From the NCBI RefSeq assembly GCF_024297185.1, contig NZ_JANCTD010000010.1:62001-126000 (forward strand): a stretch of DNA of 64,000 nucleotides. The letters run 5' to 3'. The translations under genes were made by a program, and so were the position numbers. This document shows positions 28,401 to 35,939 of the stretch, in pieces. The notes under the pieces are model-generated. The model was not told where the DNA came from and searched no databases. It was given only the letters and a program-made list of their open reading frames with translations. This DNA comes from Lewinella sp. JB7. GTDB taxonomy: Bacteria > Bacteroidota > Bacteroidia > Chitinophagales > Saprospiraceae. How positions within the stretch are numbered: position 1 is the first letter of the stretch; every line of letters starts with the position of its first letter.

Positions 28401-30371
28401 GCCCGTCAGTTGATGGGTGGCCGCGTCGATGCAGACTTCGTCCACCGGAGCGATGGTTACGGCGACGGGTTCCGTCACGTGCAACACGACATCCCGCTCT
28501 ACGGAACATGCCGCCCGGGTATACCGCATCCGTAGGGAGACGAAGCCGGGCCGGCCGCTTTCCCGCCGGGGATTGTACTTGCCACCGGAGATATTCCTGC
28601 CGTCGGTGGTCCACCGGAACGTTCCCGCCGTGGAGTGCTCCGACAGTCCCGCGACTTCGCTCAGGTCGAAATCCGCGTCGGCAAAGCAGATGATTACCGT
28701 GTCGGGTACGGTGAAATTTGGCGGTGCGGTCACCGTGATCGTCGGGCGGCCCACTACCCGGCATCCGCTGCCGTCGCTGTAAGTGTATACGGGGGTGTGG
28801 GTTCCCGCTCCGGCCAGGCGGGGGTCGAAGGTTCCGGCGGCGGCGTCGGTGATGCCGGCCCCCGACCAGCTGCCCCCGCCGGGAGAGGCGCTCAGGGTCT
28901 GGGGAGAGTCGTCCGCGCAGTAGGTCGCGTCGGGGGTCGTGACCTGTTCGCTGGCCACCACCCGCACCGTGATTTGGGCAGAGTAGGTACAGTGATCGCG
29001 GTCTACCGTGTAGGTGATCACGTTTTCTCCGACACGGGCGCTCCCGGGGTCGAAACGCCCGGTACCCGCGTCGACGATCCCGGGGCCCGACCAGCTGCCC
29101 CCGGCGATCGACGTGCCGAGCTCGGTGGGGGCGGTACCGCTGCAGTAGGTCGCTTCGGCCGAAAGGTGCAGCGACTCCGGTACGTTGACCGTTACGTCTA
29201 CGGACCACGACTGCGTGCCGCAACTGCTGGCAATGAGCACTTCCGCCGTACCGGAAGACTCGAAGGTGTAGCTTCCGAAGTCTTCCGCGCAGATCGTATC
29301 AGTGCGCCCGGCCTGGTCGAACACCCAGCACACGCCATCGTATTCGCCGCCGAGCCAGAATCCGAAGTCGTCCGGCGAGACCGACAGGGCGCCGCAGGAG
29401 GGTTCCGGCGCGTGCAGTTCGGCGATCGGTGACGAGCGGACGCGCACCGAGGTTTCGGCGATTTCGCTGCCGCAGGCATTTTCTCCGGTAAGTCGGACCC
29501 GGTAATCGCCGACGCCGGTGAAGCGTACCCCGATCACGTCCGTGGTGGGATCCATATCCGGATCGGTAAATTCCCACTCATCGGGCGACGAGATGGTCCA
29601 GCGTATTTTAGTGTGGTCGTTTGCCCGGTTGGTGAAGGTGATGGTCTCCCCCATACACACCGTCAGATCCTCCTCGCTGATGTCGAAGGCGGGGTCCGGC
29701 GGAGCGACCACCCGAACCTGCCGCACGATCTCGTCGGTGCGTTCGCCACATCCTCCGCGGGCGGAGACGCGCAGGCGAACGTCGTAGGTGCCGGGTCGGT
29801 CGAAGGCGTGTCCGGGGTTAGGCAGCGTGCTCGTGGTCCCATCCCCAAAATCCCAGTAATACCCGTCGTTGCTCTCGTTACACGATTCTTCCAGAAAGAT
29901 TACCTCCTCTCCGACACAGGCCTCTTCGCGAGCGGAAAAGTCGGCGGTGGGGTCCGGAACAACCTCGATCGCAACATTTGTCGTTACGCAGGTCGTTCCG
30001 CTTCCGCAGTTCTTTACACCCCGCAGAGCTACCCGGTAGGTGATGGCCGGAGAGCAGTAATCGTCATCGGGTACCTCGTACACGTGGCTTATGGGTCCGG
30101 CGTGTCGGACGGTGTCGGTGGTACCGTCCCGCCAGTCCACCACGAAAAAGTCGAATCCCGCCTCCGACTGATTAACCAGGGTTACGGCCTCGCCCCAGCA
30201 GGCGAAGATCTCATCCACCGTGTCGAATTCCAGGTGAAGATCGCCGCAGTCCCGGGCGTCACAGTTTGGGAGGTTCTGGGCGGGGACGCAGGTGCTGAGA
30301 AAGATCCAAGTAAGAGCGGTCAGGTAAAACCGTGCGCGCGTCGTGCGTAGGATGATGAGCATAAAATCCAT
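25476..30371 (-). CDS. Giant PKD-repeat cell-surface protein with type-B T9SS sorting domain
   Basis: 1631 aa. Signal peptide (residues about 1-32, ending VPAQ), then a mosaic of at least six PKD-type domains (WDFGDGTTS, WVFGNGETS, WKFDDGGNV, WTFGDGNRS, WEFGDSTAS) with interspersed SprB-like modules GGSWSGPGI/GGSWSGAGI/GGQWSGPGI/DGTWSGPGL, and a C-terminal gliding-motility-associated sorting domain (PTALSPESG ... YTLEVFSPFGQRVF ... GRWDGTYAG ... PQGAYTW ... GTVTVIR). Type-B tails direct export through type IX secretion and depend on a SprF-like partner, which is the upstream gene. Starts by TGATG coupling to that gene. Likely an adhesin. Confidence 0.95.
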   Translation of the reverse strand: MDFMLIILRTTRARFYLTALTWIFLSTCVPAQNLPNCDARDCGDLHLEFDTVDEIFACWGEAVTLVNQSEAGFDFFVVDWRDGTTDTVRHAGPISHVYEVPDDDYCSPAITYRVALRGVKNCGSGTTCVTTNVAIEVVPDPTADFSAREEACVGEEVIFLEESCNESNDGYYWDFGDGTTSTLPNPGHAFDRPGTYDVRLRVSARGGCGERTDEIVRQVRVVAPPDPAFDISEEDLTVCMGETITFTNRANDHTKIRWTISSPDEWEFTDPDMDPTTDVIGVRFTGVGDYRVRLTGENACGSEIAETSVRVRSSPIAELHAPEPSCGALSVSPDDFGFWLGGEYDGVCWVFDQAGRTDTICAEDFGSYTFESSGTAEVLIASSCGTQSWSVDVTVNVPESLHLSAEATYCSGTAPTELGTSIAGGSWSGPGIVDAGTGRFDPGSARVGENVITYTVDRDHCTYSAQITVRVVASEQVTTPDATYCADDSPQTLSASPGGGSWSGAGITDAAAGTFDPRLAGAGTHTPVYTYSDGSGCRVVGRPTITVTAPPNFTVPDTVIICFADADFDLSEVAGLSEHSTAGTFRWTTDGRNISGGKYNPRRESGRPGFVSLRMRYTRAACSVERDVVLHVTEPVAVTIAPVDEVCIDAATHQLTGSPTGGQWSGPGIDAVSGVIDLWATGGGVFIYRYTLDAGKNCERSTTREVTVSNPGRELHAGPAQQICEGEALTVLLEGAEPADGTWSGPGLEGNTVRLASLVPDSTYEYTYTRTTERGCSASVTKLLTYDGRPHASFGTPDSLCAETDFRPAGEDPGATYHWDFGDGTTSDEVTPQHAYSAGGRSYVQQLSVTSAAGCRVDTQRSVYVTALPTADFTLDSVIGCAPFQLDLQGQLTGEDIRTAWFIGRDTIGTFPSVQHTLGGFVKDTTLTVTLVAENGCGAGTREQSVTVKPTPRASFAMALDHGCSPFAPRLNNRSVGQPTGYQWVFGNGETSEAEHPEVPAFTTEMDTFRTYRISLTATNACGRNTFSDEVTVHPPDVRALISLDETRGCQPWTFSPRSGSTPGAALAWSVLDSLGREVATGRGSEPLITLREAGHHRIVLRASRCGTATDTAHVWVTPTPALAIEVPQSICEEEELTLETHGGTFVNAQWRVGGIITSDERSPTVHFSRPGRHVISLAAEAPLTGCPVQASATIDVLPQPLARPAAVDSSSCPPFTTTFTPGADDNDQLTFQWKFDDGGNVSDRKSPTYTYERSGNYEPSVTVTDTSGCSTTAVLSRIRVHAVPAADFTVPATEFCGPTARVPFTTGAPDAAAYAWTFGDGNRSTEARPAHVYSAPGTYPVELVTRSAHGCGDTSSTIISVLAAPEADFDLPPPVVCAPFDFSFRAKDTEASRYEWFLDGEDTPFVGRRFEVELTEARSYDLRLVAINRDMCRDTLTVPDVVQVESTPTADFFPFVDEDPVRVGEVRFDNRSTGADAYRWEFGDSTASTELSPLHVFRRGGTYDVKLTATAHHAGGFTCADSLARLVRTESFGRFFVPTALSPESGSEEVRQWGAKGMQISAYTLEVFSPFGQRVFVTDALDEGRPAGRWDGTYAGSDEVVPQGAYTWRAQVTYHDGRTENLLGTVTVIR

Positions 30372-31561
30372 CAATTCTGGTACCAGATGTTGTCGTAAAT
30401 GCGGTTCCGTGCCGTGCCGAAGCTGTAGCAGCTCTGCTTGCGTGAGGACACGAAGTCGTAATTGCCGCCCGTAGCCAGGCAGCTGATGCTCTTGCCGAAA
30501 CTGAACGTGGCCGTCAGTTCGAAGGGGGCACGCACGTGATTTTTAAGACTGCCGTACTGAAAGGACCAGCCTAGGCCCAAGTCGACGCGGGTGTAGCCGT
30601 CGGGCAGTACCGTTCCGACATCGGTCCGGACGGTCGTCCAGTTCGTCCCCGCCTCTCCGGTGGTGGCGAGGTGTTGGTATAGCCCGAGTTCGAAGTTGCG
30701 GTTCCAGGATAATCCCCCGCCCACTTCCGCGTAGGCAAAGCGGCCCTGCCGTTGGGCGACGACGAGGGGGTGAACCGACCAGTACCGGCGATTCCGTTTG
30801 GCCACCACGAGACTGGCGTTCCCGCTGACTACCCAGCGCTCCCGCAGAGCGGTGTCGTTCCCGTTGAGGGAGGCGGTTTGTCTCCCGTCCTGGCTTACCA
30901 ATCCCTTCCAGTTGTGTACCGCCACGCCGATATCGTAGGTGATCGGGCGTTCCCCGGTGCGGTGTTGTCGGTTGAGGATCCCGCCCTTGATCGACGCGCC
31001 CAGACTGGTAGAGGTGTACCACGGGCTCTGCCCCGGGCCGGCGGGAACGAACGACGATGTGTTGGGATCACCATTCCAGTCGATGAGCCCCGTCACGTCG
31101 TGCAGCTGATCGAGGAAGACGAGTCCGTTGTAGTCGATGCGCCGCTGTCCGCGGCTCATACCCAGTCCGAAGCGCAGGTTGGTCACCCGGTCCGTAGCGC
31201 CGCTCTGGGTGAGGGGAATGGCCACGGCTACGCGGCCGCCGAATTCGCTGGTCACTAACTGCCCGTGCCCCTGGGAATTTTGGCGCGCGAACAGACCGTA
31301 ATCGAAGAAGAGGCACGGTAGTCCCTCTTCGTAGTTGACGACATAAGATTTGTAGCCGGGTACGGCCGCCGTGCCCCCACGGCTGGTCGCTCCCCACTGG
31401 CTGCGGGTTCCGGCGGTGACGCGCGTGGCGCCTACCTGTCCGGTGAAGGCGGGGTTATAGGTCGATTCGTGTCCCCGGAAGTGTTGGGCGAGGGCGTCCT
31501 GAGCATCGCCATAGCCGTACAGGCACAAGTGCAAGAGCACTGCGATCAAGGTTTGTTTCAT
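30371..31561 (-). CDS. PorP/SprF-family outer-membrane protein, T9SS partner
   Basis: 396 aa outer-membrane beta-barrel of the PorP/SprF family, which in gliding bacteria is needed for secretion or surface attachment of type-B T9SS substrates. Signal peptide MKQTLIAVLLHLCLYGYGDA, then the family start AQHFRGHESTYNPAFTGQ. The ATG at 31561 is preferred to a start 4 codons upstream. It shares one base with the start of the PKD gene (TGATG). Its leader contains an inverted repeat CTTTTTC/GAAAAAG at 31597-31620. First gene of a six-gene leftward cluster reaching xdhC. Confidence 0.93.
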   Translation of the reverse strand: MKQTLIAVLLHLCLYGYGDAQDALAQHFRGHESTYNPAFTGQVGATRVTAGTRSQWGATSRGGTAAVPGYKSYVVNYEEGLPCLFFDYGLFARQNSQGHGQLVTSEFGGRVAVAIPLTQSGATDRVTNLRFGLGMSRGQRRIDYNGLVFLDQLHDVTGLIDWNGDPNTSSFVPAGPGQSPWYTSTSLGASIKGGILNRQHRTGERPITYDIGVAVHNWKGLVSQDGRQTASLNGNDTALRERWVVSGNASLVVAKRNRRYWSVHPLVVAQRQGRFAYAEVGGGLSWNRNFELGLYQHLATTGEAGTNWTTVRTDVGTVLPDGYTRVDLGLGWSFQYGSLKNHVRAPFELTATFSFGKSISCLATGGNYDFVSSRKQSCYSFGTARNRIYDNIWYQN

Positions 31562-31711
31562 GTGAGCTCCCAAAAGGAAGTTGCTGCGCCGGTGCTCTTT
31601 TTCAAAGCATCGTGAAAAAGCCGGTCGACTTACAAGTTCAAACTAAGGGTGTGTACGCTTGGCGAACGGCAATAATCGGCTGGTAGTATCAATTAAGACT
31701 ACTGCTCGGAC

Positions 31712-32578
31712 TTATGCCGGTTTGTGGGAACTGACGTAGCTGAAGATCTCCCGTACGACCTTGCGTTTGATTTCCCGCTGTTGGGCGCGATCGAAGCTCT
31801 TGAGGCGGAACTGAAATTTGAGCTCCATAAAATCCTTCTTTACCTCCACGATCTTCAGGAGGTAGGAATCGTGTTCGATCATTTCGGCGTAGGCATTGAT
31901 GCTTTCGCGCAGTTCCACTTCCAGTTGATCGATGTTTTTAATGGCACGAATATCCATCTCGAAATCCACGCTCATGAGCCGCACGTCACGGCGGGTGTAG
32001 TTGATGATCTCGTTGCTGTATACCTTACCGTTGGGGAGAATCACTACGTCGTCGTTGTCGTTAAGGATCTTGACTTTCAGTAAGCCGATATCGGCCACCC
32101 GGCCCCGGTAGGTGTAGAAGCGGACGTAGTCCCCTACCTCGAATACATCGGTGAAGCTGTAGTAAATTCCGACGATCAGGTCGTTTACGAAGTCCTTCGA
32201 GACGATGGCGATCGCCGCCGCCACGATGCTCAGGGAGGTAAACAGGGTCCGGAAATCGATACCGATTAGGGAGAAGATGGTGAAGATCACCACGGCCCCC
32301 AGCAGGAGCTTGCGGATGTTCTCTACCCCGTACACGAAGTTTTTGGCTCCCCGCCGCTTGGCGTAATTGCGGCGCCGGTAGAGCCACTTCACGAAACGGG
32401 TCGTGACGTTGAGGATGGCCACCGTCATGGCGAAGTACAACAACACCCGCCAGAAATCGGGCCGTCCTTCGGCCCACAGCAGATCGTTGTCGAACTGGAT
32501 CAGATAGAGCCCACCGATCAGGATGGTCAATTCGAAGAGGACGAATACGAGATTACCGGCAAAGGTGCGGTCCTTCAT
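31712..32578 (-). CDS. MscS-family mechanosensitive channel
   Basis: 288 aa inner-membrane small-conductance mechanosensitive channel, releasing solutes under hypo-osmotic shock. Three to four N-terminal TM segments, then the pore-lining and beta-domain sequence LSIVAAAIAIVSKDFVNDL, VFEVGDYVRFYTYRGRV, VVILPNGKVYSNEIINYTRR. C-terminal alpha-beta domain about 190-288. Three bp downstream of pgi, so in the same operon. Confidence 0.94.
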   Translation of the reverse strand: MKDRTFAGNLVFVLFELTILIGGLYLIQFDNDLLWAEGRPDFWRVLLYFAMTVAILNVTTRFVKWLYRRRNYAKRRGAKNFVYGVENIRKLLLGAVVIFTIFSLIGIDFRTLFTSLSIVAAAIAIVSKDFVNDLIVGIYYSFTDVFEVGDYVRFYTYRGRVADIGLLKVKILNDNDDVVILPNGKVYSNEIINYTRRDVRLMSVDFEMDIRAIKNIDQLEVELRESINAYAEMIEHDSYLLKIVEVKKDFMELKFQFRLKSFDRAQQREIKRKVVREIFSYVSSHKPA

Positions 32579-32581
32579 AGC

Positions 32582-34234
32582 CTAGCGCCACTGTTTGTAG
32601 CTGTTGATCAATCCGTTGGTGGAGCTGTCGTGGGTACTTACCTCTTCCGCTCCGTCCAGTTCCGGCAGGATTGCCTTGGCCAGTTGCTTACCTAGCTCGA
32701 CGCCCCACTGGTCGAAGCTGAAGATGTTCCAAATTACTCCCTGCACGAAAATCTTATGTTCGTAAAGAGCAATAAGCTGCCCCAGGGTGAAGGGCGTGAT
32801 TTGCTTTACCAGGATACTGTTCGTCGGCTGATTGCCGTCGAAGACCTTGAAGGGTACGAGCGAGGCGATCTCCTCGTCCGATTTTCCTTCCTTACGCAGT
32901 TCCGCTTCTACCTGGGCGGCGGACTTCCCGTTCATCAGGGCCTCCGTCTGGGCGAAGAAGTTGCTGAGCAGAATGGCGTGGTGGTCGCCGATGGGGTTGT
33001 GGGAAACCGCCGGCGCGATGAAATCGCCGGGAATGAGGCGGGTGCCCTGGTGAATGAGTTGGTAGAAGGCGTGCTGGCCGTTGGTGCCCGGCTCTCCCCA
33101 GATGATGGGACCGGTATTGTAATCCTCAATGGGGTCTCCGCTGCGGTCCACGCTCTTACCGTTACTTTCCATATTTCCTTGCTGGAAGTAGGCCGGAAAA
33201 CGACTCAAATACTGGTCGTAGGGCAGAATAACCTCGGTCTCGGCGTCGAAGAAATTCGTGTACCAAATGCCGATGAGCGCCAGTTTCACGGGCAGATTGT
33301 CGGCCAGTTCCGTATGGCGAAAGTGTTCGTCCATATCGTGCATGCCGTCGAGCAGCGCGCTGAAGTTGTCGAAGCCGATGGTGAGCGCGATGCTCATGCC
33401 GATACTGGACGAAAGGCTGTAACGGCCACCCACCCAGTCCCAGAAGCCGAACATATTATCCTCGGCGATGCCGAAGTCCTTCACTCCTTCCGCGTTCGTA
33501 GACAGGGCAACGAAGTGTTTGGCCACGTCTTCCTGACTGCCCCCCTGCTCGAGAAACCACTGCCGGGCGCTGCGGGCGTTGGTCATGGTCTCCTGGGTGG
33601 TAAAGGTCTTGGACGCCACCAGGAACAGCGTGGTTTCGGGATCCACGCGCTTGAGAACCTCCGCCAGGTGCGTACCGTCAATGTTGGAAACGAAGTACAC
33701 CTCCCTTCCGTCGATCCAGTAGGGCCGCAGGGCTTCCGTGACCATGACGGGCCCCAGGTCCGAACCCCCGATGCCGATATTGACCACCCGGGTGAGGGGC
33801 TTGCCGGTGTACCCCTTATGGTCTCCGGAATGGATGCGGTCGGTGAAGGTCTTCATGCGGTCCAGCACCTCGTTCACTTCCGACATTACGTCTTCTCCGT
33901 CTACCGTGATGGCCGCTCCACCGCGGTTGCGCAGGGCTACGTGCAGCACGGCCCGGTCCTCGGTCCCGTTGATCTTTTCGCCGGTAAACATCTTTTCCGT
34001 GGCTTCCTTCACGCCGCACTCTTCGGCCAGTTTGTACAGTAGATCGAGAGTTTCCTGGGTCAGGATGTTTTTTGAATAATCAACCAGTATGTCTCCCACG
34101 GTTTGGCTAAAACGCCGGAAACGGTCCGGATCCTGGGCAAAGAGATCCTTCATGTGCCGCTGTTGCATTTCGTGGGCGTGGATCTCGAGTTCTTTCCAGG
34201 CGAGGGTCGAAGTGGGATTGAGTTGTTTCAGCAT
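32582..34234 (-). CDS. pgi: Glucose-6-phosphate isomerase
   Basis: Interconverts glucose-6-phosphate and fructose-6-phosphate in glycolysis and gluconeogenesis. 550 aa of the long (eukaryote/proteobacteria-like) form. Motifs: [77 protein letters not shown] and [13 protein letters not shown]. The start [13 protein letters not shown] fits the family; an in-frame extension to 34351 overlaps the divergent promoter region. Followed by mscS after 3 bp. Confidence 0.98.
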   Translation of the reverse strand: MLKQLNPTSTLAWKELEIHAHEMQQRHMKDLFAQDPDRFRRFSQTVGDILVDYSKNILTQETLDLLYKLAEECGVKEATEKMFTGEKINGTEDRAVLHVALRNRGGAAITVDGEDVMSEVNEVLDRMKTFTDRIHSGDHKGYTGKPLTRVVNIGIGGSDLGPVMVTEALRPYWIDGREVYFVSNIDGTHLAEVLKRVDPETTLFLVASKTFTTQETMTNARSARQWFLEQGGSQEDVAKHFVALSTNAEGVKDFGIAEDNMFGFWDWVGGRYSLSSSIGMSIALTIGFDNFSALLDGMHDMDEHFRHTELADNLPVKLALIGIWYTNFFDAETEVILPYDQYLSRFPAYFQQGNMESNGKSVDRSGDPIEDYNTGPIIWGEPGTNGQHAFYQLIHQGTRLIPGDFIAPAVSHNPIGDHHAILLSNFFAQTEALMNGKSAAQVEAELRKEGKSDEEIASLVPFKVFDGNQPTNSILVKQITPFTLGQLIALYEHKIFVQGVIWNIFSFDQWGVELGKQLAKAILPELDGAEEVSTHDSSTNGLINSYKQWR

Positions 34235-34257
34235 GGCGTGTACGGTTGTTGGTTCGG

Positions 34258-34265
34258 CATAGATA
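34258..34265 (-). promoter_or_regulatory. Possible -7 box for pgi
   Basis: Minus strand TATCTATG, one mismatch from TAnnTTTG, 24 bp before the pgi ATG. Short-leader spacing resembles that of ahcY. Confidence 0.4.
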
Positions 34266-34372
34266 CGGCTGACGACCGGAATTGTGCATTGCCGGATTTG
34301 GCCCAATTTCCGAACATGCCCGGAAGGCAGACGTTTTAGTAGCACCAACATCGGGCAATCGCCCGCACGCTT

Positions 34373-34380
34373 TACTTTTT
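34373..34380 (+). promoter_or_regulatory. Possible -7 box for the fasciclin gene
   Basis: TACTTTTT, one mismatch from TAnnTTTG, 21 bp before the ATG at 34402, in an AT-rich stretch. Confidence 0.35.
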
Positions 34381-34401
34381 ATACAACAAACCTTTTTACA
34401 G

Positions 34402-35808
34402 ATGAAAACGCTAATTTTTAACCTCATGGCACTGTTTGCCGTGATGGCTTTTACCTCCACTACGGCCCTTGCACAGGCTACGGAGCAAGAAGAAAACAAC
34501 ATCGTAGTACTCGCCAGTGAGAACAACGATCTCACTACACTGGTCGCCGCCCTCAAGGCTGCTGATCTGGTGTCTACCCTGGAGGGCGAAGGTCCCTTCA
34601 CGGTATTCGCACCAACCGACGATGCGTTCCGTGCCCTTCCTCCCGAAGTATTCAGCGCCCTCCTTAAGGCCGAAAACCGCCAGGCCCTGGTCGACATCCT
34701 CAAGTACCACGTAGCCGACGGTAAAGTCGCTGCCGCCGACGTGACCCAGGGTATCGAAAATGCCACGGACGACACTCCCTTTATGGCCTCGACCATGAAC
34801 GGTGATTTCTCCGCTTCCCTTATGGATGGCTCCGTCGAACTCCGGGATGCTCAGGGCAATACCGCCATGGTCACCCAGGCCGACGTGATGGCTTCCAATG
34901 GTGTCATTCACCTGATCGACCACGTACTGATTCCCGCTAACGTCGACGTAGACGCGCTGATGCACGGCGGTATGGATCACGAAAAGAAGATGGACGACCG
35001 GATGGGTGCCATGAACGAAGAAGCCGACGACATGATGGAAGAAGGCGAGGAAATGGGCGACGAGATGCTCGACAGCACCCAGTCCATGGCCGCCGAAATG
35101 AAGGGCGAAGCCCGCGAAATGGGTAACGAAATGCGCGAAGGTGCTCGTGAAATGGGCAATGAAATGCGCGAAGGTGCCCGCGAAATGGGTAACGAACTCG
35201 AAGAAGAAGGTCAGGAAGTGGCCAATGAAATCGAGCGTGCCGGTGAGGAAACCAGCCAGGCCGTTCAGCGGACCACTACCGAGGTAGGCAACGACGTACG
35301 TCGGGAAATGAACACTACTACCGACCGCATGAGCAACACCACCCGCCGGGGCACCTCCAACAATTCGATCGTTGATGTCGCCGGACAGAACGAGGATTTT
35401 AGCACCCTGATGAGTGCGGTCGAAACCGCCGAACTGAGCGACGTGCTCGGCAGCGAGAGTGAATTCACCGTATTCGCTCCCACCAACGAGGCCTTCAATA
35501 AGCTTTCGCAGGGAGAGAACGGCAGTGCCCTCAACTCCGGCGATAAGGAGCAACTGCGCGGTATTCTTTCTTACCACGTTGTCGCTTCGCGCATTACCGC
35601 CGAAGACCTGCAGAAGGCAATCAAAGCCAACAAGGGTTACTTCCGCATTCAGACCATCGACGGTAACAGTCTGATCGCTTCCATGAAGGACGGTCAGGTG
35701 ATTCTTACCGACGGAAACGGCGAGATGGCTACCATCACTTCGACCGATGTCGCCGCCAGCAACGGACTGATCCACGTGATCGACACCGTCCTGACGCCGA
35801 AGCAGTAA
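34402..35808 (+). CDS. Secreted double-fasciclin (FAS1) protein with 11-residue-repeat linker
   Basis: 468 aa. Signal peptide about 1-25 (ends TTALAQA). FAS1 domain 1 about 34-180 (FTVFAPTDDAFRALP, VIHLIDHVLIP), FAS1 domain 2 about 321-468 (FTVFAPTNEAFNKLS, LIHVIDTVLTPKQ). Between them, residues about 218-316 form roughly nine 11-residue repeats such as MGNEMREGARE, very rich in Met, Glu and Arg, expected to form one long amphipathic helix or right-handed coiled coil. FAS1 domains mediate adhesion or surface/matrix binding. No T9SS tail. Divergent from pgi; a strong terminator follows at 35839. The first methionine of the window's longer in-frame ORF (34282) lies inside pgi's promoter region and is rejected. 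Confidence 0.93.
   Translation: MKTLIFNLMALFAVMAFTSTTALAQATEQEENNIVVLASENNDLTTLVAALKAADLVSTLEGEGPFTVFAPTDDAFRALPPEVFSALLKAENRQALVDILKYHVADGKVAAADVTQGIENATDDTPFMASTMNGDFSASLMDGSVELRDAQGNTAMVTQADVMASNGVIHLIDHVLIPANVDVDALMHGGMDHEKKMDDRMGAMNEEADDMMEEGEEMGDEMLDSTQSMAAEMKGEAREMGNEMREGAREMGNEMREGAREMGNELEEEGQEVANEIERAGEETSQAVQRTTTEVGNDVRREMNTTTDRMSNTTRRGTSNNSIVDVAGQNEDFSTLMSAVETAELSDVLGSESEFTVFAPTNEAFNKLSQGENGSALNSGDKEQLRGILSYHVVASRITAEDLQKAIKANKGYFRIQTIDGNSLIASMKDGQVILTDGNGEMATITSTDVAASNGLIHVIDTVLTPKQ
35053..35349 (+). repeat. Hendecad-encoding repeat region inside the FAS1 gene
   Basis: About nine consecutive 33-bp/11-codon units with hydrophobic residues (mostly Met, then Val/Ile/Leu) at positions 1 and 5. 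The central three units (about 35107-35200) are nearly identical at DNA level, so recent duplication is likely; outer units are diverged. Confidence 0.85.
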
Positions 35809-35838
35809 TCGTAGCTACCTAAGCTACCGCTTCTGATC

Positions 35839-35872
35839 ATGGCCACTACCCTACCCGGGTAGTGGCCATTTT
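35839..35872 (+). terminator. Intrinsic terminator after the FAS1 gene
   Basis: Perfect 13-bp stem (ATGGCCACTACCC / GGGTAGTGGCCAT) with a 5-nt loop followed by TTTT, 30 bp after the stop codon. This argues for independent expression of the BNR gene downstream. Confidence 0.9.
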
Positions 35873-35939
35873 CGTTACACCGGAACCGTCGGGCATGTTA
35901 TGCGGGTCGCTTACCTTACCGGACCTAAGCCATCCAAAT

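Noticed and set aside
34411-35775. 454-aa minus-strand ORF with repeated His/Phe-rich segment
   Set aside because: Mirror image of the FAS1 gene; its repeats simply reflect the hendecad codons.
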